From Streptomyces sp. ERV7 (GTDB taxonomy: Bacteria > Actinomycetota > Actinomycetes > Streptomycetales > Streptomycetaceae), in the NCBI RefSeq assembly GCF_001653515.1, contig NZ_LYOY01000001.1, positions 558,001-622,000 on the forward strand: 64,000 bases of DNA, read 5' to 3'. A model generated the notes under the pieces. That model searched no databases. It was not told the origin of the DNA and saw nothing but the letters and a program-made list of their open reading frames with translations. Shown here piece by piece: positions 1-9,654 of the stretch. Both the position numbers and the translations under genes were made by a program. The stretch's first letter is position 1. Every line of letters starts with the position of its first letter.

Positions 1-25
1 GCCTGCGTGGGGGGAGGAACGGGTC

Positions 26-1351
<1,326 letters not shown>

Positions 1352-2616
1352 CACATCGTTGAGTAACACGGTCGGCGGCGACCGGCCGGGCCGACGCGCG
1401 CTGATCCTGGTGGAGAACCTGTCGGTGCCGTTCGACCGGCGGGTGTGGCAGGAGTGCACGACACTGCGCGACGCGGGCTGGGAAGTGCACGTCATCTGCC
1501 CGCAGGGAACCAAGCGGGACACGGAGCCGGAGGCGGTGATCGACGGGGTGCGGATCCACCGCTACCCGTTGCGCGCCGCCACCGGAGGACCGGCCGGCTA
1601 TCTCAAGGAGTACGGATCGGCGCTCTGGCACACGGCCCGGCTGGCCCGCAAGGTCGGCCCGGTCCACGTGGTCCACGCCTGCAACCCGCCCGACCTGCTG
1701 TTCCTGTCGGCCCGGTGGCTGCGGCGACGCGGCGCGCGGTTCGTCTTCGACCAGCACGACCTGGTGCCCGAGCTGTACCTCTCCCGGTTCGACCGCGGCA
1801 AGGACCTGCTCTACCGCGCCGTGTGCGCCGTGGAACGGCGGACCTACCGGGCCGCGGACGTGGTGCTCGCCACGAACGAGAGCTACAAGGACGTCGCGGT
1901 GAGCCGTGGCGGCCGACGCCCCGAGGACGTCTTCGTGGTGCGCAGCGCGCCCCAGGTCGAGCGGTTCCAACCGGTGCCGCCCGAGCCTCAGTTGAAGCGC
2001 GGCAAGCCCCATCTGCTGTGCTACCTGGGCGTCATGGGCCCTCAGGACGGCGTCGACTACGCCTTGCGCGCCCTCGCCAAGCTGCGCGACGAGCTCGGGC
2101 GGACCGACTGGCACGCGGTGTTCGTCGGCTCCGGCGACGCCTTCGACGCGATGGTCGAACTGTCCCGGCGGCTCGGGCTCTCTGACCGGGTGGAGTTCAC
2201 CGGGCGCATTCCGGACGCCGATCTGGTGCGCTATCTGTCCACCGCGGACGTGTGCCTCTCCCCCGACCCTCGCAATCCGCTCAACGACGTGTCGACCATG
2301 AACAAGGTCATGGAGTACATGGCGATGGGCCGGCCGATCGTCTCGTTCGACCTGAAGGAGGCGCGCGTCTCCGCCGGTGACGCCGCCGTCTACGCGCCCG
2401 CCGACGACGAGGCCGAATTCGCCAGGCTCATCGCGCTGTTGCTTGACGATCCGGAGAAGCGGGCCAGGATGGGCAAGCTCGGCCAGGAGCGGGTCAGCGG
2501 GCCGCTCTCCTGGCGGAACTCGCAAGCGTCGCTGCTCGCCGCCTACGCCGCTGCCTGCCGTGACCGCACCGCGGTGTCGGCGCGCGGCCGGTCCGCACAG
2601 GGAGGAGGCCGCTCCA

Positions 2617-3984
2617 TTGAGCGATGACACGATACGTCTGGTCACGGTCGGGCGGATTCTCCGTCGGCGCTGGCGGCTGCTCGCCCTCCTCGCCGTGGTG
2701 GGCGCGCTCGTCGGCTACGGCACCTCGCTGCTGTTCCCGCCCCGCTACACGACGTCGGCATCGGTACTGCTGCCGGGGCAGTGGGAGGAGCGCGAACTGC
2801 TGACCCAGGCGGAGATCGCGACCAGTTCGGCGGTGGTCGACCGCGCGGCCGCCGCACTCCACTGGAACGGCGTCAGCGGCACCGACCTGCGGGACCACGT
2901 AAGCGCCAAGGCCACCGACGGGAACATCATCAAGATCTCGGGCACGGCCGGAACCCCGGAGCACGCGCAGCGGCTCGCCGACCAGGTGGCCCGGCAGTTC
3001 GTCTCCTTCGCCGCGCGGATCGCGGGCGACACCAGCGAACCCGACGCCGCCACGGGGCCCGAGGCGCTGCGGCAGAAGGTGGAGCAGACCAGCCGCCGCA
3101 TCACCGATCTGGCCAATGCGGCCGATCCGGGGCAGACCGTGGAGAGCGTGCAGGCCCGCACCGAACTCGAGAAGCTGCGCACCTCGCTGCAGGAGGCGAT
3201 GAAGAAGCTGGACGAGTCCGACCCGGCGACCAACAAGGCCGGCATGGTCGTCATGGGGCCGGCCGCCCGGCCGACCGGCGAGGCACCGCCGACGAGGACG
3301 CAGCTCGTCGTCGCCGGAGCGCTGCTGTCCCTCGTCCTCGCGGTGATCGGCCATCTCGCCGCCGCACGGGTGAACCGCCGACTGCGCACCGAACCGGAGA
3401 TCGCCGCGGCCCTGGGCTCGGCACTCCTCGGCACCGTCGACGTACCTGATGAACGGCCCGCGCACCGGCCGCAAGACCGTAGCCCGCGGGTGTGGATCCG
3501 CCGACTCCTCGGCGTCGACACCCGCTGGGACCTACCGGCCCCGCGGGCGTCCGGCGACGAGGCCGGCAGACGGGTCCGCTACCGGCGGGTGTGCGATCGC
3601 CTCCGCGATCAACTGCCCGCCCCTCGGCGGCTGTTGGTCGTCGTGCCGGACGGCGACGAGATCGCCCGCCGGGCCGCCGGTGAGCTCGTCGCCGAGGCCA
3701 AGAGCGGTCCGCTGCTGCGGGTGGTGGGCGTTTCGGTGTCCCAGCCGATGGTGCCGGACCGCGACACCGAGTCCGGTGCCCTGGTCGTGCTCAGCGCGGG
3801 CAGCCGGACCGCGGAGGAGCTCGCCGGCATCGCCGAGGCATGTGCGGACGCACGGCATGAGGTCGTCGGCATCGTCGTCGCCGGTACGGTCCGGACCCGT
3901 CCGACGCGTACTTCCGGCCAACTTCCGGATGACGCCACCCCGGCGCTCGCGGTTCGCGGCCACGCGACGGGGGGATCTGCGTGA
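2617..3984 (+). CDS. Wzz/chain-length determinant-like membrane protein
   Basis: Polysaccharide co-polymerase-like protein of about 455 residues. An N-terminal membrane segment (about residues 19-38) precedes a periplasmic-type alpha/beta region, then a second membrane segment (RTQLVVAGALLSLVLAVIGH). A cytoplasmic tail follows that resembles the position of a bacterial tyrosine kinase domain but has no Walker A lysine motif. The start is TTG at 2617, chosen because GGAGGAGG lies at 2601-2608 and the frame upstream reads through the previous gene. It overlaps the preceding gene by 11 bp and the next by 4 bp. It likely sets chain length or export with the following gene. Confidence 0.85.
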   Translation: MSDDTIRLVTVGRILRRRWRLLALLAVVGALVGYGTSLLFPPRYTTSASVLLPGQWEERELLTQAEIATSSAVVDRAAAALHWNGVSGTDLRDHVSAKATDGNIIKISGTAGTPEHAQRLADQVARQFVSFAARIAGDTSEPDAATGPEALRQKVEQTSRRITDLANAADPGQTVESVQARTELEKLRTSLQEAMKKLDESDPATNKAGMVVMGPAARPTGEAPPTRTQLVVAGALLSLVLAVIGHLAAARVNRRLRTEPEIAAALGSALLGTVDVPDERPAHRPQDRSPRVWIRRLLGVDTRWDLPAPRASGDEAGRRVRYRRVCDRLRDQLPAPRRLLVVVPDGDEIARRAAGELVAEAKSGPLLRVVGVSVSQPMVPDRDTESGALVVLSAGSRTAEELAGIAEACADARHEVVGIVVAGTVRTRPTRTSGQLPDDATPALAVRGHATGGSA

Positions 3985-5507
3985 CGACGGGCAAGACTTC
4001 GGATTCGCCGGCCGCTCCGCTACTCGACCTGCAGGCGCTGGTGGTGGCGGTGCGCAGACGCCGCCGCCTCTGGTCCTCCATGGCGCTCCTGGGGCTGCTG
4101 CTCGGCGCGGCGATGGCGGTCCTGATGCCGCCGCCGCCGAGCGCGGTGGCCAAGGTGCTGGTCACGCATCAGGCGGACCAGCCGAACGACACCGGAACGC
4201 TGATCCGCACCGATGTCGCGCTGCTGGGCACCACGCGGATCGCCGACCAGGCCCTGCGGGCCCTCAAGTCCCCGGAGAAACCCGAAGACTTCATACGGGA
4301 CTACCGGGGTACCGGCCTGACCAACAACCTGCTGCAGATCGATGTGACGGGTGCCAGCGACGCGGAAGCGGTGGCCCGTGCCAAGGCGCTGGCCGACGCG
4401 TTCATCGCGGACCATGTGCGACGGATGCAGGAGGCCGCGAAGGCCGAGGCCAAGGCCCTGCTCGACCAGCGCGACCGTATGCGGGACGAACTCACCCAGG
4501 TCAACAAGGCGATCGGGGACCGGACACCGGGGAAGGACCCGAAGGCGTCGGCGAGCATCGAGTCGCTCTTCGCCCGCCGGGCCGAGCTCAACTCGCGGAT
4601 CGCCGACTTCGACCAGCGCGCCGCGGAAGCGCGCACCGGCACGCCCAAGCTCATCGCCGGTACCCAGATCGTGGACGCCCCGCGCGCGGTGCGGCACTCC
4701 CTGCCCAAGGCCGCGGTCACCAACGGCGTGATCGGGCTCGTCCTCGGACTCGTCCTCGGGCTCGCGCTGGCCGCGGTCGGCACGGTGGTCGCGGACCGCC
4801 CCGTACTGCGCCGGGAGATCGCGGCCAACCTGGGCGCCTCGGTCATCGCGGAGCTGCGCAGCACACCCCGCGGGCCCGCCGGGCTGTGGCAGAGCCGACG
4901 GACCCGGGCGGCGCACGAACGGCTCACCGCGACCCTTGTCCGCACCGTGCGCGGCTCCGCGGAACCCGTCTCGCTGCTGGAACTGGGCTGCGCGCGCAGC
5001 ACGGGCGTCATCGCCCTGAACGTCGCCGCGGCACTGGCGGCGGAGGGGCCGGTGGTCGTCGTCGACGGTCTGCCGGGACCAGAACTCGCCGACAGCCGCC
5101 AGCGGCCGGAAGGCGTGAGCGTGGTCGGCGGCGAGCATGCCGCGGCCGTGCAGCAGCAGGGGCACCGGCTCGGCGTCGGCTCGGTCGCGCCCGGCACGGC
5201 GTGGCTGGACCTCCAGTACCTCGGTGGCCAGACCGTGCTCGTCGTGCGTGCCGGGCACGGCAGCGCCGCCTGGCTGCACACCGTGGCGCGGCAACTCGCG
5301 GAGCAGCGCATCGCGGTGACCGGGGTGGTGCTGATCGACCCCGATCCCCGTGACCGGACCGACGGCACGCTGTGGGACGGGCCGCACACCGCGCTGCGCG
5401 GCCATTACGAACGACTGGCCCGGCAGAACGGCACAGGCCGGCCGCGGACGGAGCGGCCGTCGATGCCGGCCGCACGCGTCCCGGACAGCGACCAGGAGGC
5501 ACGGTAG
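3981..5507 (+). CDS. Second Wzz/BY-kinase-like protein with degenerate P-loop
   Basis: A 508-residue protein with the same layout as the gene before it: N-terminal membrane segment near residues 33-52, an extracytoplasmic Wzz-type region with heptad-rich helices, a second membrane segment (GLVLGLVLGLALAAVGTVV), then a cytoplasmic Rossmann-like domain. Where tyrosine kinases have GxxGxGK(S/T) this one reads LGCARSTGVIALNVAAAL, with no lysine, so ATP-dependent kinase activity is unlikely. The GTG start overlaps the preceding stop (GTGA). I infer it pairs with the previous protein in a hetero-oligomeric co-polymerase. Confidence 0.83.
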   Translation: MTTGKTSDSPAAPLLDLQALVVAVRRRRRLWSSMALLGLLLGAAMAVLMPPPPSAVAKVLVTHQADQPNDTGTLIRTDVALLGTTRIADQALRALKSPEKPEDFIRDYRGTGLTNNLLQIDVTGASDAEAVARAKALADAFIADHVRRMQEAAKAEAKALLDQRDRMRDELTQVNKAIGDRTPGKDPKASASIESLFARRAELNSRIADFDQRAAEARTGTPKLIAGTQIVDAPRAVRHSLPKAAVTNGVIGLVLGLVLGLALAAVGTVVADRPVLRREIAANLGASVIAELRSTPRGPAGLWQSRRTRAAHERLTATLVRTVRGSAEPVSLLELGCARSTGVIALNVAAALAAEGPVVVVDGLPGPELADSRQRPEGVSVVGGEHAAAVQQQGHRLGVGSVAPGTAWLDLQYLGGQTVLVVRAGHGSAAWLHTVARQLAEQRIAVTGVVLIDPDPRDRTDGTLWDGPHTALRGHYERLARQNGTGRPRTERPSMPAARVPDSDQEAR

Positions 5508-5510
5508 AAC

Positions 5511-7457
5511 ATGTGTGGCATCGCAGGCACGTACCGATGGCCGGACGGGAAGGCCGTGACCGACCGGCTCACCGACACCCTCGCCCATCGCGGGCCGGAC
5601 GGGGCGGGCCGGTACAGCCATCCCGCCGGTGACGGCGAAGTGCACCTGGGGCACCGCCGGCTGGCCATCATCGACCTGTCCGAGACCGGCGCCCAGCCGA
5701 TGGTCAAGGACGGCCTCGTCCTGACGTACAACGGCGAGCTGTACAACGCGCCCGAGCTGCGGGCCGAGCTGACGGCCGCCGGGGTGTCCTTCCGCGGCAC
5801 CTCCGACACCGAGGTGCTCCTTGAGGCCTGGCGGCGCTGGGGCACGGACTGTCTGCCCCGGCTGCGCGGCATGTTCGCGTTGGGGATCTTCGACGAACGC
5901 ACCGGTGAACTGGTGCTCGCCCGCGACCAGTTGGGCATCAAGCCGCTGTTCCTGCTGCGACGCGGCGAGGGCCTGGTGTTCGCCTCCGAGCTCAAGGCGC
6001 TCGCCGCCGCGACCGGCGGGAAGCTGGAGGTGGACCACGCGGCGCTGGTGGCCTCGCTGCTGTACTACTGGGTGCCGGACTCACGCTGCGCGTTCCGCGA
6101 GGCGGAGAAGCTGCCGCCGGGGAGCTGGCTGCGGTGCCGGCCCGACGGCCGGGTGGAGCGCGGCCGGTACTGGAACCTGAAGGACGTCGCCGCCGAGGGC
6201 CAGGAGCGGGCCCGGGCCGGCGAGCGGCCGGATCTCGCCGCCGTCGTCGAGGAGTCGACCCGGCAGCACCTGCTCTCCGACGTCCCCGTGGCGACCTTCC
6301 TCTCCGGCGGTCTCGACTCCAGCTGGCTGACCGCGCTCGCGGCCCGCCACCGGCCCGGTATCTCCGCCTACACCATCGGGTTCCGCGCCGAGGACGCCAA
6401 GTTCGAGGCGATGCCGGACGATCTGCGCTATGCCCGGCAGGTGGCCGAGCGGTTCGGCGTCGACCTGCACGAGATCGAGATCGCTCCGAACGTGCTCGAT
6501 CTGCTGCCGCGGATGACGTACCACCTGGACGAGCCGATCGGCGACCCCGCCGCGATCAACACCTTCCTGATCTGCTCGGCCGCCCGGGAGGCCGGGGTCA
6601 AGGTGATGCTCTCGGGGATGGGCGCCGACGAGCTGTTCGCCGGGTACCGCAAGCATCTGGCCAACCTGCTCGCGCTGCGCTACCAGCGCGTCCCGCGCCC
6701 CCTGCGGCGCGGCCTGTCCAGGGCCGTGGACCGGCTGCCGGTCGCCACCTCCCGCCGGGGCTACCGCTCGGTGCGCTTCGCGAAGCGGTTCCTCTCCTTC
6801 GCCGATCTGCCGGAGGAGACCGCGTTCCGGCGCAGCTACACCATGTACGACCAGGACGAGCTGCTCGCCCTGCTCGATCCGGACCTGGCCGGGACGGTCG
6901 ACGACGTGCTGACCGAGCACGCGGACATCTACCGGGACAACGCCCTCGACGACTTCGTCAACCGCATGTGCCTGGGCGACGCCCGGATGTTCCTGCCGGG
7001 CCTGAACCTCGCGTACACGGACCGCTCCAGCATGGCCGCGTCGACCGAGGTGCGGGTGCCGTACGTGGACGTCGAGGTGGTCAGGGCGGCGTTCGCCGTG
7101 CCCGGCGACCGCAAGATCGTCGGACGGCAGGGCAAGGCCGTCCTCAAGGAGGCGGCCACCTCGATCCTGCCCCGGGAGATCGTGTACCGGCCCAAGGGCC
7201 TGTTCAGCGCCCCGCTGCGCGCCTGGATGAGCCGGGATCTCGCGCCGCTGGTGCGCGAGGTGGTGAACGACGGCGAGCTGGTCCGTTCCGGGTTCCTGCG
7301 CCGCGACGCCCTGGCGCGGATGGTCGCCGAGGACGCCGCCGGGCAGCGGGACTTCTCCAAGCATCTCTGGCATGTGCTGACCCTCGAGTACTGGTATCGC
7401 GGCGCGACCTCCGGGTCCGGCCAGAACTCTCCCGTGACGGCTGAGAAAACGGCTTAG
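5511..7457 (+). CDS. asnB: Asparagine synthase (glutamine-hydrolysing) family amidotransferase
   Basis: Class II glutamine amidotransferase. The initiator Met is followed directly by Cys2 of MCGIAG, the glutaminase nucleophile. The N-terminal Ntn-hydrolase domain covers about residues 2-200, and the ATP pyrophosphatase motif SGGLDSS lies at 265-271 in the synthetase domain. At 648 residues it has the usual length. Asn synthase paralogues are common in exopolysaccharide and O-antigen clusters, where they are thought to amidate sugar carboxylates. With a nucleotide-sugar dehydrogenase at position 26, a uronamide is a reasonable inference, but plain asparagine synthesis is not excluded. Spacing to the previous stop is 3 bp. 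Confidence 0.92.
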   Translation: MCGIAGTYRWPDGKAVTDRLTDTLAHRGPDGAGRYSHPAGDGEVHLGHRRLAIIDLSETGAQPMVKDGLVLTYNGELYNAPELRAELTAAGVSFRGTSDTEVLLEAWRRWGTDCLPRLRGMFALGIFDERTGELVLARDQLGIKPLFLLRRGEGLVFASELKALAAATGGKLEVDHAALVASLLYYWVPDSRCAFREAEKLPPGSWLRCRPDGRVERGRYWNLKDVAAEGQERARAGERPDLAAVVEESTRQHLLSDVPVATFLSGGLDSSWLTALAARHRPGISAYTIGFRAEDAKFEAMPDDLRYARQVAERFGVDLHEIEIAPNVLDLLPRMTYHLDEPIGDPAAINTFLICSAAREAGVKVMLSGMGADELFAGYRKHLANLLALRYQRVPRPLRRGLSRAVDRLPVATSRRGYRSVRFAKRFLSFADLPEETAFRRSYTMYDQDELLALLDPDLAGTVDDVLTEHADIYRDNALDDFVNRMCLGDARMFLPGLNLAYTDRSSMAASTEVRVPYVDVEVVRAAFAVPGDRKIVGRQGKAVLKEAATSILPREIVYRPKGLFSAPLRAWMSRDLAPLVREVVNDGELVRSGFLRRDALARMVAEDAAGQRDFSKHLWHVLTLEYWYRGATSGSGQNSPVTAEKTA

Positions 7458-7473
7458 AAACAAGAGGACTTCG

Positions 7474-9654
7474 GTGAAACAGGTCGTACAGAACTACAAG
7501 AGCGGCGAGCTGGCGGTGCTCGACGTGCCGGTGCCGGGGTGCAAGACGGGCGGTGTGCTGGTCCGCAGCGCCTACTCGCTGATATCCACCGGGACCGAGC
7601 TCATGAAGGTGTCCGAGGCCGGGATGTCGATGCTGGGCAAGGCCCGCTCCCGGCCCGACCAGGTGGCCAAGGTCATGCAGAGCGTGGCCACCAACGGCGT
7701 GCCCGCCACCTACCGCAAAGTGATGGGCAAGCTGGACTCCTACACACCGCTCGGCTACTCGCTGTGCGGGGTGGTCGAGCAGGTCGGCGCCGGGATCGAC
7801 GATGTGGCGGTCGGCGACCTCGTGGCCTGCGCGGGCAATGAGCACGCGCTGCACGCCGAGCTGAACTGGGTGCCGAAGAACCTCTACGCCCGGGTGCCGG
7901 ACGGCCTCGCACCGCGGCACGCGGCCTTCGGCACCGTCGGGTCGATCGCGTTGCAGGGCGTCCGCCAGGGCGAGTCGCACCTCGGCGAAGTGGCACTGGT
8001 CATCGGCCTCGGTCTCATCGGGCAGCTGGTGGCGCAGCTCCTCACCGCCTCGGGAGTGCGCGTCATCGGCGCCGACCCCGACCCGGCGCGCTGCGAACTC
8101 GCCGAGCGCCTGGGCGCGGCGGCCTGCGGCGATCCCGCGTCCACGGCCGTGGAGGCCGCCGTCGCCGAACTCACCGGCGGCCACGGGGTGGACCAGGTGT
8201 ACCTGGCCGCCGGCGGCGGCAGCAACCAGCCCGTCGAGCTGGCCGCCCGGCTCTGCCGGGACCGCGGCCGGGTCGTCGACATCGGCAAGTGCCGTCTGGA
8301 CCTGCCGTGGAACGCGTACTACGAGAAGGAGCTCGACGTCCGGTTCTCGCGCAGTTACGGCCCCGGGCGCTATGACCCGGAGTACGAGCTGGACGGGCGC
8401 GACTACCCGATCGGCTATGTGCGCTGGACCGAGCGCCGCAACCTGGCGTGCTTCCTCGACCTGGTCGCCCGCGGCCGCGTCGACGTGGAGCCCCTGGTCT
8501 CCCACATCGCCGACTTCGACGACGCGGTCGACACGTACCAGCGTCTGAAGGACGGCGACCTGAAGGCCGTGGCCGTGCTGTTCCGGTACCCGGAGCAGGC
8601 GGGGGAAGCGAAGGAAGTGGCCGCGCCGACGGTGGCCGTGCCCCCGGTGAACGTGAAGCGGAGTCCGGCCCGGGCCGCCAAGTCGCCGGTGCGGCTCGCG
8701 TTCGTCGGCGCGGGCACCTACGCGACGTCGATGCTGCTGCCGCACCTGGCACAGCGCGACGGCGTCGAGTTGTCGACGGTCGTCACCACGACGGCGCTGT
8801 CCGCCGCCAACGCCCGGCGGAAGTTCGGCTTCGCCCAGGCGACCACCGACCTCGACGCCGTGCTCGGCGACAAGTCCATCGACGCGGTGTTCGTGGTCAC
8901 CCGGCACAGCTCGCACGCCGAGCTGACCCGGCAGGCACTCCTCGCCGGCAAGACGGTGTTCGTGGAGAAGCCCCTGGCCCTCACCGAGGACGAGTTGGCC
9001 GGCGTGCTCGCGGCGGTGGAGGAGTCCGGCAACGACCGGCTGCAGGTGGGCTTCAACCGCCGGTTCGCGCCACTGCTCCAGGAGGCCAGGAAGCGGTTCG
9101 GCACCCGGACGGGCCCGGCCAGCCTGCGCTATCTGGTCAACGCGGGCCGCCTCGCGCACGGCAGCTGGTACCTCCAGCAGGGCACCGAGGGCTCGCGGTT
9201 CGCCGGCGAGGGCGGGCATTTCATCGACACGGCGAGCTGGCTGCTCGGGGCCGAGCCCGTCTCGGTGTACGCGGTCGCCCCGGCCGGCAACGAGGACCTC
9301 CAGGTCGTGCTGCGCTACCCGGACGGGTCGACCGCCACCATCAGCTACGTCACCACCGGCGCGCCGGGCTTCCCCAAGGAGACGCTGGATCTCGTCGCGG
9401 ACGGCAAGGTGCTGCGACTCGACGACTTCGTCCGCGCCTCGGTCCACGGCCCTGAGAAGTGGGTCAGTTCGCGGCTGCCCAAGGCCCGGGACAAGGGCCA
9501 GAACGCCGAGCTGGCCGCGTTCATCAGGGCCGTGCGGACCGGGGGGCCGATGCCGGTGCCGCTGGAGTCCCTCGTCGCCACCACGGCGGCCACCCTCGCC
9601 GTGCAGGCCGGCCTGGTCGGCGGCGCACCCGTGACGTTGGCGAGCACACGATGA
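7474..9654 (+). CDS. Two-domain oxidoreductase (zinc-type alcohol dehydrogenase + GFO/IDH/MocA)
   Basis: A 726-residue fusion. The N-terminal part (about residues 1-375) is a medium-chain dehydrogenase with the nucleotide fold VIGLGLIGQLVAQLL. A short Pro/Ala-rich linker leads to a second Rossmann domain starting at about residue 406 (AFVGAGTYATSM), with the EKPLAL motif of the Gfo/Idh/MocA family at about residue 498. Such bi-domain oxidoreductases are typically found next to AsnB and heparinase-like genes in polysaccharide loci, which is exactly the order here. They are presumed to act on a sugar ring or side chain; the reaction is not established. Start is GTG with AAGAGGAC upstream. Confidence 0.9.
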   Translation: MKQVVQNYKSGELAVLDVPVPGCKTGGVLVRSAYSLISTGTELMKVSEAGMSMLGKARSRPDQVAKVMQSVATNGVPATYRKVMGKLDSYTPLGYSLCGVVEQVGAGIDDVAVGDLVACAGNEHALHAELNWVPKNLYARVPDGLAPRHAAFGTVGSIALQGVRQGESHLGEVALVIGLGLIGQLVAQLLTASGVRVIGADPDPARCELAERLGAAACGDPASTAVEAAVAELTGGHGVDQVYLAAGGGSNQPVELAARLCRDRGRVVDIGKCRLDLPWNAYYEKELDVRFSRSYGPGRYDPEYELDGRDYPIGYVRWTERRNLACFLDLVARGRVDVEPLVSHIADFDDAVDTYQRLKDGDLKAVAVLFRYPEQAGEAKEVAAPTVAVPPVNVKRSPARAAKSPVRLAFVGAGTYATSMLLPHLAQRDGVELSTVVTTTALSAANARRKFGFAQATTDLDAVLGDKSIDAVFVVTRHSSHAELTRQALLAGKTVFVEKPLALTEDELAGVLAAVEESGNDRLQVGFNRRFAPLLQEARKRFGTRTGPASLRYLVNAGRLAHGSWYLQQGTEGSRFAGEGGHFIDTASWLLGAEPVSVYAVAPAGNEDLQVVLRYPDGSTATISYVTTGAPGFPKETLDLVADGKVLRLDDFVRASVHGPEKWVSSRLPKARDKGQNAELAAFIRAVRTGGPMPVPLESLVATTAATLAVQAGLVGGAPVTLASTR

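Noticed and set aside
4020..6038. Long open frame on the minus strand (also at 28119-30761 and 43689-46331)
   Set aside because: They lie antisense to clear genes and result from high GC with few stop codons; no family motif is readable in them.
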